From assembly GCF_019145235.1 (NCBI RefSeq), contig NZ_JAHSTV010000016.1, positions 1-64,000 on the forward strand: DNA of 64,000 bases. The letters are read 5' to 3'. The notes beneath the pieces were generated by a model. That model searched no databases, was not told the origin of the DNA, and saw only the letters and a program-made list of their open reading frames with translations. The position numbers were made by a program, and so were the translations under genes. This DNA comes from Pseudomonas farris (lineage in GTDB: Bacteria; Pseudomonadota; Gammaproteobacteria; Pseudomonadales; Pseudomonadaceae). This document shows positions 1-8,793 of this stretch, in pieces (the first letter of the stretch is position 1; each line of letters starts with the position of its first letter).

Positions 1-40
1 GCGTAGTGTCAGGCAACATCGATGTTGACTGTACTGGCCC

Positions 41-65
41 CTTCGCGAGCAAGCCCGCTCCCACA
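41..65. repeat. REP family 1 element (single copy)
   Basis: This is the 25-base unit CTTCGCGAGCAAGCCCGCTC followed by CCACA, the same core that recurs as head-to-head pairs at 3741, 11081, 21204, 22857 and 52631. It lies just past the 3' end of the LysR gene, outside coding sequence, as REP elements usually do. Confidence 0.85.
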
Positions 66-76
66 GGTGACCGTGT

Positions 77-976
77 TCACTGCATGGACAGGCGCTCCCC
101 AAGGTTTTCGGCCTTGAGAATATCGAACAACGCCTGCGCCGCCGCCGACAGTTCATGCCCCGTCGTCAGCACCCCGATCGCGCGTTCCACCACCGGATCC
201 CGCAGGGTAATGCAACGCGCGCCCAGCTCGCGCATCTGCCCGGCGCACAACGCCGGCACCGCGCTTACGCCCAATCCGCTGGCCACCATCCGCCCGACCG
301 TTGCCAATTGATGGCTTTCAAATTCCACCGGCAATTTCATGCCGCGCGTCTGCAAGTGTTCTTCGAGCATCACCCGCACCGTTGATGGTCGCTGCAAGGT
401 AATGAACGGTTCCTTGAGCAAGGTTTGCCAATCAATGTCGTCCAGCTCCGCCAGCGGTGAATCGAACGGCACCACCGCCACAAACCGGTCGATGTACAAC
501 GGCGTGAACACCAGCGACGAGCTCTGTGTCGGTTCAAACGCCACGCCCAGTTCCACCTGACGGTCGCGAACCAGTTCCAGCACCTGCTCGTTGATCACGT
601 CATTCACTGTGACGTTGACCTTGGGATAACGCGCGCGAAAGGTCTTGAGGATCGGCGGCAGCAGGTTGCCGGCAAACGACGGCATCGCCGCCAGGGTCAC
701 GCGGCCGCGCTGGAGGGTGAAGCGTTGGCGCAAATCATCCTCGGCATTGTCCCAGTCCGCAATTAACCGGCGGGCCAAGGGCAGCAGCGATTCGCCTTCG
801 GCGGTCAGCGCGACGTTGCGGGTGTTGCGCGTGAACAAGCGTCCGCCCAAGCCCTCCTCCAGCGCCTTGATGGTCAGGCTCAACGCCGACTGGGACAAGT
901 GCAGCCGCTCGCACGCCACGGCAAAACTCAAACTCTGGGCCACGGCCAGGAATGCACGGATCTGTTTGACGGTCAT
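77..976 (-). CDS. LysR family transcriptional regulator
   Basis: A 299-residue LysR-type regulator. The N-terminal winged helix-turn-helix is clear (MTVKQIRAFLAVAQ, then the LHLSQSALSLTIKALEEGLG recognition region), followed by the usual two-lobed effector-binding domain (residues about 90-295, beginning RVTLAAMPSFAGNLLPP). I chose the ATG at 976 because a GGAGG lies 8 bases upstream; the longer frame to 991 would need a TTG inside that ribosome binding site. It is transcribed divergently from the CoA-transferase/thiolase operon starting at 1126, the usual layout for a LysR regulator and its target. The 149-base divergent spacer is AT-rich and probably holds both promoters. That it controls the operon is inference; the co-inducer is unknown. 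Confidence 0.9.
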   Translation of the reverse strand: MTVKQIRAFLAVAQSLSFAVACERLHLSQSALSLTIKALEEGLGGRLFTRNTRNVALTAEGESLLPLARRLIADWDNAEDDLRQRFTLQRGRVTLAAMPSFAGNLLPPILKTFRARYPKVNVTVNDVINEQVLELVRDRQVELGVAFEPTQSSSLVFTPLYIDRFVAVVPFDSPLAELDDIDWQTLLKEPFITLQRPSTVRVMLEEHLQTRGMKLPVEFESHQLATVGRMVASGLGVSAVPALCAGQMRELGARCITLRDPVVERAIGVLTTGHELSAAAQALFDILKAENLGERLSMQ

Positions 977-1125
977 GGCTACTGCCTCCAACGAGGTACG
1001 AAACGAATTAGTGAGTTTTATCTATCAATCAACCTTAAAAATCAACTTAACAAATAAATCCTCCAGCGTGACACTCCCTCCCCATCCGGCTAGCCAGCCG
1101 CCCACAAAGAATAAAAGAGGTGCAT

Positions 1126-1824
1126 ATGGCAGGGTTCGACAAGCGCGTGTATTCCTACGAGGAAGCGATGGCAGGTCTTGAAGACGGCATGACCGTGATC
1201 TCCGGCGGCTTCGGCCTGTGCGGGATTCCGGAAAATCTCATCGCCGAGATCCAGCACCGCGGCACCCGTGATCTCACCGTGGTCTCCAACAACTGCGGCG
1301 TCGACGGTTTCGGCCTCGGTGTGCTGCTGGTAGACCGGCAGATCCGCAAGGTGGTGGCCTCTTACGTCGGCGAAAACGCGCTGTTCGAGAAGCAACTGCT
1401 GAGCGGCGAAATCGAAGTCGTCCTGACCCCTCAAGGCACCCTCGCCGAGAAAATGCGCGCAGGCGGTGCCGGCATCCCGGCGTTCTTCACCGCCACTGGC
1501 GTCGGCACTCCGGTGGCCGACGGCAAGGAAGTCCGCGAATTCAAGGGCCGCAAGTACCTGATGGAAGAATCCATCACCGGTGACTTCGCCATCGTCAAAG
1601 GCTGGAAAGCCGACCATTTCGGTAACGTGGTCTATCGCCACACCGCCCAGAACTTCAACCCGCTGGCCGCCACCGCCGGCAAGATCACCGTGGTCGAAGT
1701 CGAAGAAATCGTCGAACCCGGCGAGCTGGACCCGTCGCAGATCCACACCCCTGGCATCTACGTCGACCGGGTCATTTGCGGCACGTTCGAGAAGCGCATC
1801 GAACAGCGCACCGTGCGTAAGTGA
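1126..1824 (+). CDS. scoA: 3-ketoacid (acetoacetate-type) CoA-transferase, subunit A
   Basis: The 232-residue alpha subunit of a class I CoA-transferase. It shows the SGGFGLCGIPENL glycine-rich CoA-binding segment near residues 23-35 and the conserved NNCGVDGFGLG region. With subunit B it moves CoA from succinyl-CoA or acetyl-CoA to a 3-keto acid such as acetoacetate. The ATG at 1126 is preferred over the GTG at 1120 because AGAGG sits at 1116-1120. It is first in a three-gene operon with subunit B and a thiolase, which together activate and cleave acetoacetate to two acetyl-CoA. PcaI (3-oxoadipate CoA-transferase) is the main alternative; the adjacent thiolase and absence of other pca genes leave this open, so the symbol is tentative. 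Confidence 0.85.
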   Translation: MAGFDKRVYSYEEAMAGLEDGMTVISGGFGLCGIPENLIAEIQHRGTRDLTVVSNNCGVDGFGLGVLLVDRQIRKVVASYVGENALFEKQLLSGEIEVVLTPQGTLAEKMRAGGAGIPAFFTATGVGTPVADGKEVREFKGRKYLMEESITGDFAIVKGWKADHFGNVVYRHTAQNFNPLAATAGKITVVEVEEIVEPGELDPSQIHTPGIYVDRVICGTFEKRIEQRTVRK

Positions 1825-1860
1825 TCCCCTGCCCCCGGACCGAATGAAGGAATAACAACA

Positions 1861-2526
1861 ATGGCACTTTCCCGCGAACAAATGGCTCAGCGCGTCGCCC
1901 GCGAAATGCAGGACGGCTACTACGTGAACCTCGGCATCGGCATCCCGACCCTGGTCGCCAACTACATCCCTGAAGGCATGGAAGTCATGCTGCAATCGGA
2001 AAACGGCCTGCTCGGCATGGGTGCGTTTCCGACCGACGCCGAAGTCGACGCCGACATGATCAACGCCGGCAAGCAAACCGTGACCGCGCGTATTGGCGCG
2101 TCGATTTTCTCGTCCGCCGAATCGTTCGCAATGATCCGCGGCGGCCATATCGACCTGACCGTGCTGGGCGCGTTTGAAGTGGACGTCGAAGGCAACATCG
2201 CCTCCTGGATGATCCCTGGCAAACTGGTCAAGGGCATGGGCGGCGCGATGGACCTGGTGGCCGGTGCGGATAACATCATCGTCACCATGACCCACGCCTC
2301 CAAGGACGGCGAGTCGAAACTGCTGTCGCGTTGCAGCCTGCCGCTGACCGGCGCCGGTTGCATCAAACGCGTGCTGACCGATCTGGCCTACCTGGAAATC
2401 AAGGACGGCGCGTTCGTTCTCAAGGAACGCGCGCCGGGCGTCAGCGTCGAAGAAATCGTCGCCAAGACCGCTGGTAAACTGATCGTGCCTGACCACGTCC
2501 CGGAAATGCAGTTCGCTGCCCAGTGA
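1861..2526 (+). CDS. scoB: 3-ketoacid CoA-transferase, subunit B
   Basis: The 221-residue beta subunit of the class I CoA-transferase. The catalytic glutamate that forms the glutamyl-CoA thioester is visible in LQSENGLLGMG, about residues 41-51, after the VNLGIGIPTLVANY segment. It starts 36 bases after subunit A, behind GAAGGAATAACAACA, and its stop lies just before the thiolase gene. Substrate range cannot be read from the sequence: acetoacetate, short-chain 3-keto acids or 3-oxoadipate are the family options. Confidence 0.87.
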   Translation: MALSREQMAQRVAREMQDGYYVNLGIGIPTLVANYIPEGMEVMLQSENGLLGMGAFPTDAEVDADMINAGKQTVTARIGASIFSSAESFAMIRGGHIDLTVLGAFEVDVEGNIASWMIPGKLVKGMGGAMDLVAGADNIIVTMTHASKDGESKLLSRCSLPLTGAGCIKRVLTDLAYLEIKDGAFVLKERAPGVSVEEIVAKTAGKLIVPDHVPEMQFAAQ

Positions 2527-2537
2527 GGAACCCTTCC

Positions 2538-3716
2538 ATGCAAGAAGTCGTGATTGTTGCCGCCACTCGTACTGCCATCGGTAGCTTCCAGGGCTCGTTG
2601 GCCAATGTGTCCGCGGTTGACCTCGGTGCTGCGGTGATCCGCCAGTTGTTGGCGCAGACCGGGCTGGACCCGGCGCAAGTCGATGAAGTGATCATGGGCC
2701 AAGTGCTGACCGCCGGTGCCGGGCAAAACCCCGCGCGTCAGGCCGCAATCAAGGCCGGCCTGCCCTTCGCCGTGCCGGCCATGACCCTGAACAAGGTCTG
2801 CGGCTCCGGCCTGAAAGCGCTGCATCTGGCGGCTCAGGCGATTCGCTGCGGCGATGCCGAAGTGATCATCGCTGGCGGCCAGGAAAACATGAGCCTGGCC
2901 AATTATGTCATGCCGGGCGCCCGCACAGGATTGCGCATGGGTCACGCACAGATCGTCGACACGATGATCAGCGATGGCCTGTGGGATGCGTTCAACGATT
3001 ACCACATGGGCATCACCGCCGAGAATCTGGCTGAGAAATACAGCCTGACCCGTGAGCAACAGGACGCCTTCGCTGCCGCGTCCCAGCAGAAAGCCGTGGC
3101 CGCCATCGAAGCCGGGCGGTTTGCCGATGAGATCACGCCGATCCTGATCCCGCAGCGCAAGGGCGATCCGCTGTCCTTCACCACCGATGAACAGCCTCGC
3201 GCCGGCACCACCGCCGACTCCCTGGGCAAACTGAAAGCGGCCTTCAAGAAGGACGGCTCGGTGACTGCCGGCAACGCCTCTTCGCTGAACGACGGCGCCG
3301 CGGCGGTGATCCTGATGAGTGCGGAGAAAGCCAAAGCGCTGGGGCTGCCAGTGCTGGCGAAGATCGCCGCTTATGCCAACGCGGGCGTCGACCCGGCGAT
3401 CATGGGCATCGGCCCGGTGTCGGCCACTCGTCGTTGCCTGGACAAGGCCGGTTGGTCCATCGATCAACTGGACCTGGTCGAAGCCAACGAAGCCTTCGCC
3501 GCGCAATCTCTGGCCGTGGCCAAGGACCTGGAATGGGACTTGAACAAGGTCAATGTCAACGGCGGCGCCATTGCCCTGGGCCATCCGATTGGGGCGTCAG
3601 GTTGCCGGGTGCTGGTGACCTTGCTGCATGAAATGATCAAGCGTGATGCCAAGAAAGGCCTGGCGACGTTATGCATTGGCGGAGGCCAAGGCGTAGCACT
3701 GGCCATCGAGCGCTAG
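2538..3716 (+). CDS. atoB: acetyl-CoA acetyltransferase (thiolase)
   Basis: A 392-residue thiolase. All three catalytic motifs are intact: the acyl-accepting cysteine in NKVCGSGLKAL (about residue 88), GGAIALGHPIGASG with the catalytic histidine (about residue 348), and the second cysteine in LCIGGGQGVAL near the C-terminus. It cleaves acetoacetyl-CoA to two acetyl-CoA, or runs in reverse. The GTG at 2523 is in frame but would overlap the scoB stop; the ATG at 2538 follows GAGGAACCCTTCC and gives the standard MQEVVIVAATRTA start. It completes the operon begun at 1126. A broader beta-ketothiolase role is possible. Confidence 0.93.
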   Translation: MQEVVIVAATRTAIGSFQGSLANVSAVDLGAAVIRQLLAQTGLDPAQVDEVIMGQVLTAGAGQNPARQAAIKAGLPFAVPAMTLNKVCGSGLKALHLAAQAIRCGDAEVIIAGGQENMSLANYVMPGARTGLRMGHAQIVDTMISDGLWDAFNDYHMGITAENLAEKYSLTREQQDAFAAASQQKAVAAIEAGRFADEITPILIPQRKGDPLSFTTDEQPRAGTTADSLGKLKAAFKKDGSVTAGNASSLNDGAAAVILMSAEKAKALGLPVLAKIAAYANAGVDPAIMGIGPVSATRRCLDKAGWSIDQLDLVEANEAFAAQSLAVAKDLEWDLNKVNVNGGAIALGHPIGASGCRVLVTLLHEMIKRDAKKGLATLCIGGGQGVALAIER

Positions 3717-3740
3717 CCCCTAGACCGCCGCGTTATCGTT

Positions 3741-3835
3741 CTTCGCGAGCAAGCCCGCTCCCACATTGGAACTGTGCCGATCACAAATTTTGTGATCGGC
3801 ACAGTTCCAATGTGGGAGCGGGCTTGCTCGCGAAG
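3741..3835. repeat. Paired REP family 1 elements forming a perfect 47-bp inverted repeat
   Basis: Two REP units in opposite orientation with arms 3741-3787 and 3789-3835. All 47 positions are complementary around one central base (ACAAA-T-TTTGT). The element separates the convergent thiolase and mntH genes, so it could also act as a bidirectional RNA-level terminator or stabiliser. Confidence 0.95.
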
Positions 3836-3864
3836 AGGCCCGACCAGACAACACCCCTCCCGAG

Positions 3865-5199
3865 TCAGGCCAAAAACTGCAGAATCAACCAGCTGTTCGC
3901 CCCACTGATCACCACAAACAACCCCCACGCCAACACCCGTGTCGGCAGTCGATTCACAAACGGCCCCATGAGCTTTTGATCGTTGGTCATGCGAATCAAC
4001 GGATACAACGCGAACGGCAGTTGCAGGCTGAGCACTACCTGGCTCAACACCAACAGTTTGCCGATCGCCCCATCGCCCATCAGCCAGACACCGATGAACG
4101 CCGGGATCAGCGCCAGCCCACGAGTGATCAACCGCCGTTGCCAGCAGGGCAGCCGCAAGTTCAGATAGCCCTCCATGATCACCTGGCCCGCAATGGTGCC
4201 GGTGAAGGTCGAGCTCTGTCCCGAAGCCAGCAACGCCACGCCGAACAGCACACTGGCCAACGCGTCGCCCACCAACGGGTCAAGCAAGTGATAGGCATCC
4301 TGAATGTCCACCACGTCGGTATGCCCGGTCTTGTGGAAGGCCGCCGCCGCGAGAATCAGGATCGCCGCGTTGACCAGCAGCGCCAAGGCCAGAGAGCCGA
4401 TGGTGTCGATGCGCGCCAGTTTCACCGCGTCCTGCTTGCTGGCCAGGTCCTTGCCGATCATCCGGGTCTGCACGATCGAGGTGTGCAGGTACAAGTTATG
4501 GGGCATCACTGTGGCCCCGAGTATGCCAATGGCCAGGTACAACGGCGCGGCATCACCAAGCGCCGAGAATGACGGGGTGAAACCACGGGCGACGTCCGGC
4601 CAGAAGGGTTTGATCAGCCACAGCTCGACGAAGAAACACGCGCCGATGGTGCCCACCAGCACCAGCATGATCGCCTCCAGCCGGCGAAAGCCGCGGTTTT
4701 GCAGTGCCAATACCAGCAGCGTGTCGAATGCTGTGAGTGCGATGCCAAACGTCAACGAACAGCCCAGCAGCAAGTGGAACGCCAGCGCACAGCCGAGCAC
4801 TTCGGCGAGGTCGGTGGCGATGATTGAAATTTCCGCCAGCAGCCACTGGGTCCGTGCGGTCCGCGTGCTGTAGCGTTCGCGGGACAGTTGCGCCAGATCA
4901 CGTCCGGTGGCGATACCCAGACGCGAACACAAACACTGCACCACCATCCCAGCCAGGCTCGCCAGCAACACCACGAACAACAGGCTGTAGCCAAACCGCG
5001 AACCGGCTTCGATGGCCGTGGCCCAGTTGCCCGGGTCCATGTAGCCGATGGACACCAGCAAACCGGGGCCGGCAAAGCGCAGGACGCGTTTGAAGAAGGA
5101 CGCACTCGGGTCAACGGCAACAGTGCCGGCCACTTCCGGAGGGCAAAACGGCGCAGTGCCGACTTTGGGCAAACTGAATTTCACGCAATCATCCGTCAA
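3865..5199 (-). CDS. mntH: Nramp family Mn2+/Fe2+ transporter
   Basis: A 444-residue polytopic inner-membrane protein of the Nramp family, which imports Mn2+ (and Fe2+) with protons. The two metal-site signatures are present: DPGN in TM1 (residues 55-58, in GYMDPGNWATAIEAGS) and MPHNLYLHTS in TM6. About 11 membrane segments can be seen. The 40-residue N-terminal tail is longer than usual, so an internal start is possible, although no better ATG is evident. It is monocistronic, divergent from the membrane protein at 5333 and convergent with the thiolase operon. No clear MntR or Fur box was recognised in 5200-5332. Confidence 0.92.
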   Translation of the reverse strand: MTDDCVKFSLPKVGTAPFCPPEVAGTVAVDPSASFFKRVLRFAGPGLLVSIGYMDPGNWATAIEAGSRFGYSLLFVVLLASLAGMVVQCLCSRLGIATGRDLAQLSRERYSTRTARTQWLLAEISIIATDLAEVLGCALAFHLLLGCSLTFGIALTAFDTLLVLALQNRGFRRLEAIMLVLVGTIGACFFVELWLIKPFWPDVARGFTPSFSALGDAAPLYLAIGILGATVMPHNLYLHTSIVQTRMIGKDLASKQDAVKLARIDTIGSLALALLVNAAILILAAAAFHKTGHTDVVDIQDAYHLLDPLVGDALASVLFGVALLASGQSSTFTGTIAGQVIMEGYLNLRLPCWQRRLITRGLALIPAFIGVWLMGDGAIGKLLVLSQVVLSLQLPFALYPLIRMTNDQKLMGPFVNRLPTRVLAWGLFVVISGANSWLILQFLA

Positions 5200-5332
5200 C
5201 AGGTGGGAGCGCGCAGCTTAGACGTTTCACACATTCCGGTGTAGACACTCAGCGCTTGCACAGAGACCACGCTGAGCAATCCATCGCCCGCAATGCTAAC
5301 GTGGCCGGCTCACACCGATCGGAGACGCGTGC

Positions 5333-6088
5333 GTGCTGATGCTCAAACTGCTGGTGATTCCGGGATTTCTCTTGCTGATTTCCCTGGCCGGTAAACGCTG
5401 GGGCCCTGGCGTGGCCGGTTGGCTGTCGGGGCTGCCGGTGGTGGTCGGGCCGATTCTGTTTTTTCTCGCCATCGAGCAAGGCGTGATGTTCGCCGCTCAG
5501 GCGGCGACGGCAGCGTTATCGGCAATGTTCGCGATGATTACCTTTTGCGTGACCTACGCCCAGGTTGCACAACGCTCGAGCTGGCCGTGGACGCTGACGA
5601 TTTCGCTGCTGGTCTGGGCCCTGGCGGCCGGTGTGCTGTCGCTAATCCCGCCGTCGCTGGTGTTCTCAGTGATCGCGGCCGCCATCGCATTGCTGGCCGC
5701 GCCGTACCTGTTTCCTACGGTGCAGCCCATCGCTTCAGGCCCGGCGCCGAAGTCCGACAAACTGCTGCTGCGCATGATGGCCGGCGCCCTGCTCACATTG
5801 GCTGTGACGCTGCTGGCCGGCACCGTCGGCGAACGCTGGAGCGGGCTGCTCGCGGTATTCCCGGTGTTGGGCAGTGTGATGGCAGTGTTTTCCCAGCAGA
5901 CTCGCGGGCCGGCTTTTACTGCTGCCTTGCTCAGGGCGACGGCGACCGGGATGTATTCGTTTGCGGCGTTTTGTCTGGTGCTGGCGTTGGCGCTGCCGAG
6001 ATTGGGATGGCTGGGGTTTGTCTTGGGCATAGGCGTGTCGTTGGGGATGCTGGTGATCACCAAGCGGCTGGCATTGCGTCCAAGGTGA
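5333..6088 (+). CDS. conserved inner-membrane protein of unknown function
   Basis: A 251-residue very hydrophobic protein with about eight predicted membrane helices, beginning MLMLKLLVIPGFLLLISLAG and containing GPGVAGWLSGLPVVVGPI. No catalytic or binding motif is evident; the repeated Gly/Pro-rich loops suggest a small permease-like fold but no substrate. The GTG at 5333 has a GGAG about 7 bases upstream; the ATG at 5339 is the alternative. It is divergent from mntH, and no functional link is implied. I recognise it only as a hypothetical membrane protein. Confidence 0.8.
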   Translation: MLMLKLLVIPGFLLLISLAGKRWGPGVAGWLSGLPVVVGPILFFLAIEQGVMFAAQAATAALSAMFAMITFCVTYAQVAQRSSWPWTLTISLLVWALAAGVLSLIPPSLVFSVIAAAIALLAAPYLFPTVQPIASGPAPKSDKLLLRMMAGALLTLAVTLLAGTVGERWSGLLAVFPVLGSVMAVFSQQTRGPAFTAALLRATATGMYSFAAFCLVLALALPRLGWLGFVLGIGVSLGMLVITKRLALRPR

Positions 6089-6093
6089 GAACG

Positions 6094-6115
6094 TAGCAGG
6101 CTGCGGCAGCTGCTA
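6094..6115. repeat. REP family 2 half-element
   Basis: GTAGCAGGCTGCGGCAGCTGCTAC is a small imperfect hairpin sharing the GCAGGCTGCGGCAGCT-like core of REP family 2 (see 9441, 20079, 30554). It lies between two unrelated genes. Confidence 0.55.
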
Positions 6116-6130
6116 CCGATCGCGATCCGT

Positions 6131-6162
6131 GGGATGATCGCCATCAAAGCGCGGATCATCCC
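6131..6162. promoter_or_regulatory. Leader hairpin upstream of the periplasmic protein gene
   Basis: GGGATGATC (6131-6139) and GATCATCCC (6154-6162) form a perfect 9-bp stem with a 14-base loop, ending 13 bases before the ATG at 6176 and abutting the CAGGAGAG ribosome binding site. It could be an operator or translation-modulating hairpin; no regulator is implied. Confidence 0.4.
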
Positions 6163-6175
6163 CAGGAGAGTTTGA

Positions 6176-6763
6176 ATGTCATTGTTGAGTAAAAAAGCCG
6201 TTGTTCTGCTGCTGATGGCGGCTACCAGCCTGGGTGCCTTGAATGCGCAGGCGGCCAAGGCCACTGCCAGCGACAAAGCGCCGGCCCAGAAGGTCTCGAT
6301 GCTCGGCGGCAAGTTCACCTTCACCCTGCCCAAGGGTTTCATCGCCAACCCGCTGCCAGCCGGCGACGCGGCCACCGGCACTGCCGGGGCGACGGGCACG
6401 ATGTACACCAACCAGACCACCAAAACCGTAGTGATCGCCGCTGAAAACACCATCCCCGGCGGCGCCAACGTCAAGGACAACGACGGTGAGTTCCTTGACG
6501 CCACCGTGTCCGCGTTCGCCACCGAGCAACGCAATGCCTTGCCGGATTTCAACAAAACCAGCGAAAAAAGCCTGACTCAGAAAGGCACGGGCCTGGGCCT
6601 TCGGCAGATCGACAGCACCGCCACCCAGGGCGGTGGCATGACGCTGGACAGCACGTTGATGGCCGCTTCCGGCACGCGCATGGCCATCGTTCAGATCATC
6701 TCCCGTCCCAACGACAAAACCGGCCACGAAACGCTGGTGAAACAAATCGTCAGCGGCAAATAA
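6176..6763 (+). CDS. exported protein of unknown function (possible DcrB/PsbP-like fold)
   Basis: A 195-residue protein with a classical Sec signal peptide (MSLLSKKAVVLLLMAATSLG, cleavage near ALNAQA-A at about residue 26). The mature part opens with LGGKFTFTLPKGF, a pattern seen in DcrB/PsbP-like periplasmic proteins in which an amphipathic protein is read as 'the form f(x) in the lipid or export path'. No catalytic residues stand out. The start is supported by CAGGAGAG 6 bases upstream. The fold assignment is weak and the function is unknown; it is probably monocistronic. Confidence 0.75.
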   Translation: MSLLSKKAVVLLLMAATSLGALNAQAAKATASDKAPAQKVSMLGGKFTFTLPKGFIANPLPAGDAATGTAGATGTMYTNQTTKTVVIAAENTIPGGANVKDNDGEFLDATVSAFATEQRNALPDFNKTSEKSLTQKGTGLGLRQIDSTATQGGGMTLDSTLMAASGTRMAIVQIISRPNDKTGHETLVKQIVSGK

Positions 6764-6774
6764 ACCCGACCGAT

Positions 6775-7491
6775 TCAGGGATTGAGGCGCTGCAACCAGG
6801 CACTCAAATTCTGCATCTCGGGGGCGCTGATGCTGTGACCGACACCCGGATAGGCATGAAACTCGGGCTTGAGTGACAGGCGCTGCAACAGGCTGTCGGC
6901 CTCAGTACCGTCGTTGTAGGGCAGGAGTGTGTCGGCGGTGCCATGACCGATGAAAATCGCCAGCTGCTGGCGTTTTTCATCCGGTTTGAGCTCGGACCTG
7001 AGCACCGGCAGGATGCGCCCGCTCAACGCCGCAATCCCGCCTACCGCCTCGGGATGACGCAACGCGACCTCGTAGGACATCATCGCGCCCTGGCTGAAAC
7101 CCACCAGGAATACCTTGTCCGCTTCGGTGTGATATTTCTTCGCCGCTTGTGCGACAAAATCCCTCAGCACCTGGCCGCTGGCCTTCAAGTCGTCCGTCTC
7201 ACCGTCATAGGCGCCCTCACCCTTTTGGCGAAACCACTGGTAACTGCCCTCCTCCAACGTCATCGGCGCCCGCACCGACAGGTAGTTGTACTGCGGCGGC
7301 AATTCATCCTTGATGTCGAACAGATCCTGCTCATTACTGCCGTAACCGTGCAGGAAAATCACCAAAGGTTGGTTGCGGGATTCAGCGTCGGCCTGCTCCA
7401 GGTACTTGAGCGGCAGATCGGTGTGCAGCGGGGCTTGAGCGTGGACGGCGGAGGACGCCAGGAGCGTGAGCAGAGCGAGTAACTTCAACAT
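6775..7491 (-). CDS. secreted alpha/beta hydrolase, carboxylesterase/phospholipase type
   Basis: A 238-residue serine hydrolase of the carboxylesterase (YpfH/dienelactone-like) group. The signal peptide is MLKLLALLTLLASSAVHAQA. The oxyanion region is LVIFLHGYGSNEQD, the nucleophile serine sits in VGFSQGAMMS, and the catalytic Asp and His lie in GTADTLLPY and PGVGHSIS. I chose the ATG at 7491 because GGAAGG precedes it and it places the signal peptide at the N-terminus; the frame runs open to 7602 but lacks such features. It is convergent with the exported protein gene. Substrate is unknown, probably short-chain esters. Confidence 0.88.
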   Translation of the reverse strand: MLKLLALLTLLASSAVHAQAPLHTDLPLKYLEQADAESRNQPLVIFLHGYGSNEQDLFDIKDELPPQYNYLSVRAPMTLEEGSYQWFRQKGEGAYDGETDDLKASGQVLRDFVAQAAKKYHTEADKVFLVGFSQGAMMSYEVALRHPEAVGGIAALSGRILPVLRSELKPDEKRQQLAIFIGHGTADTLLPYNDGTEADSLLQRLSLKPEFHAYPGVGHSISAPEMQNLSAWLQRLNP

Positions 7492-7590
7492 AAACCTTCC
7501 TTCACAGAGCGCAGGATTCGGGGCAAAGCCTAACACTGTGAGGCGGGATGTCGATGATGACCCAGGCATCTTCGCCGCTTCTGAGGCCGT

Positions 7591-7615
7591 CTTCGCGAGC
7601 AAGCCCGCTCACACA
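7591..7615. repeat. REP family 1 element (single, one mismatch)
   Basis: CTTCGCGAGCAAGCCCGCTC followed by ACACA, differing from the usual core by one base. It stands unpaired in the intergenic gap downstream of the binding protein gene. Confidence 0.8.
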
Positions 7616-7646
7616 TTAAATCGCGGCCTGATTAGAAAGCATAAAA

Positions 7647-7682
7647 AAAGTGGCCACCGCGTCAACAGTGGCCACTTTTTTC
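7647..7682 (-). terminator. Rho-independent terminator of the binding protein gene
   Basis: AAAAAAGTGGCCAC, loop CGCGTCAACA, GTGGCCACTTTTTT: an 8-bp GC-rich stem flanked by A and T tracts. It lies 10-45 bases beyond the stop of the minus-strand gene 7692-8471 and could work in either direction. Confidence 0.88.
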
Positions 7683-7691
7683 TACGGCGTA

Positions 7692-8471
7692 TTAATGGCC
7701 GTAAACGTCAAAGTCGAAGTACTTGTCCTGCACTTGCTTGTACTTGCCGTTGGCGCGGATTTCAGTGATGGCGGTGTTGAATTTGTCCGCCAGCTCTTTA
7801 TCACCCTTGCGCACAGCGATGCCGGCACCGCCGCCGAAGTACTTGGCGTCTTCATAGGTCGGGCCGACGAAGGCGAAGCCTTTACCGGCGTCGGTTTTCA
7901 GGAAACCGTCGTCCAGGTTGACCGAGTCGGCCAGCATCGCGTCGAGACGACCGGCGACCATGTCCAGGTTGGCTTCCTGCTGGGAACCGTAACGCACCAG
8001 GTTGATGCCCGCCGGTACCAGCACTTCAGTGGCGAAACGATCGTGGGTACTGGCGCGCAACACACCGACTTTCTTGCCTTTGAGCTCGGTCAGCGGATCC
8101 TTGACGTCGGTGCCTTCCTTCATCACGAAGCGCGCCGGGGTGTGGTAGTACTTGATGGTGAAATCGACGTTCTTCTTGCGATCGTCAGTGATGGTCATGG
8201 ACGACAGGATCGCGTCGATTTTCTTGACCTTCAGAGCCGGGATCAGGCCATCGAACTCTTGCTCGACCCAGGTGCACTTCACTTTCATCTGTTCGCACAG
8301 CGCATCGCCGATGTCCACGTCAAAACCGGTGAGTTTGCCGTCGGGGGTTTTCATCGAAAATGGCGGGTAACCGGCTTCGATACCGAGGCGAATCGGCTTG
8401 GCGTCTTCGGCCACGGCGGTCAGGGACAACATCGACAGTGCCAGGGCACCGAACATCACTCGCTTCTTCAT
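7692..8471 (-). CDS. basic amino acid ABC transporter, periplasmic binding protein (HisJ/ArgT family)
   Basis: A 259-residue SBP family 3 protein with a signal peptide ending AVA-ED near residue 21. The mature sequence begins IRLGIEAGYPPFSMKTPDGKLTGFDVDIG, the diagnostic start of lysine/arginine/ornithine and histidine binding proteins, and contains DAILSSMTITDDRKKNVDFT. It delivers ligand to an inner-membrane HisQMP-type permease, but no permease or ATPase gene is adjacent, so this is an orphan binding protein that must share a transporter encoded elsewhere. AGGAG precedes the ATG. Ligand class is from family knowledge; the precise amino acid is not known. Confidence 0.92.
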   Translation of the reverse strand: MKKRVMFGALALSMLSLTAVAEDAKPIRLGIEAGYPPFSMKTPDGKLTGFDVDIGDALCEQMKVKCTWVEQEFDGLIPALKVKKIDAILSSMTITDDRKKNVDFTIKYYHTPARFVMKEGTDVKDPLTELKGKKVGVLRASTHDRFATEVLVPAGINLVRYGSQQEANLDMVAGRLDAMLADSVNLDDGFLKTDAGKGFAFVGPTYEDAKYFGGGAGIAVRKGDKELADKFNTAITEIRANGKYKQVQDKYFDFDVYGH

Positions 8472-8793
8472 TTATAACTCCTGTGTACGGAGGCTTTTAT
8501 TGGCAGCTTTCTGTTGGCAACTTTCGGTTGGTGAATACCGAAGTGGCCGGCAGTCTAGAGTGGCTTCTGGAGGGCAAATTGTGTTTAAGCGACAAATACT
8601 TATAGAAAAACAGCCGAGGGATTCAAGGTACTTGAAGCGTGCGCCACGGTGGTGCAAGGGCTGTAGGACAATCCTTTGTTTCAGACAAAACCTACAAGAT
8701 TTCGGGCGTGATCCGATTGAACAGTCGCACTGGCGATGATCTTTTTTTTGCGGCACATTGACCCCGCCAACCCATTCCCGGAAGAGAAGCGTG
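8472..8793. other. Divergent intergenic region
   Basis: This 322-base gap separates the binding protein gene from the amidotransferase gene. It should hold both promoters. It is somewhat AT-rich near 8575-8620, but I found no convincing operator, riboswitch or small ORF. Confidence 0.4.

Noticed and set aside
1090..2496. 468-residue open frame on the minus strand
   Set aside because: It is antisense to scoA/scoB, has no domain pattern and is explained by high GC third-position bias.
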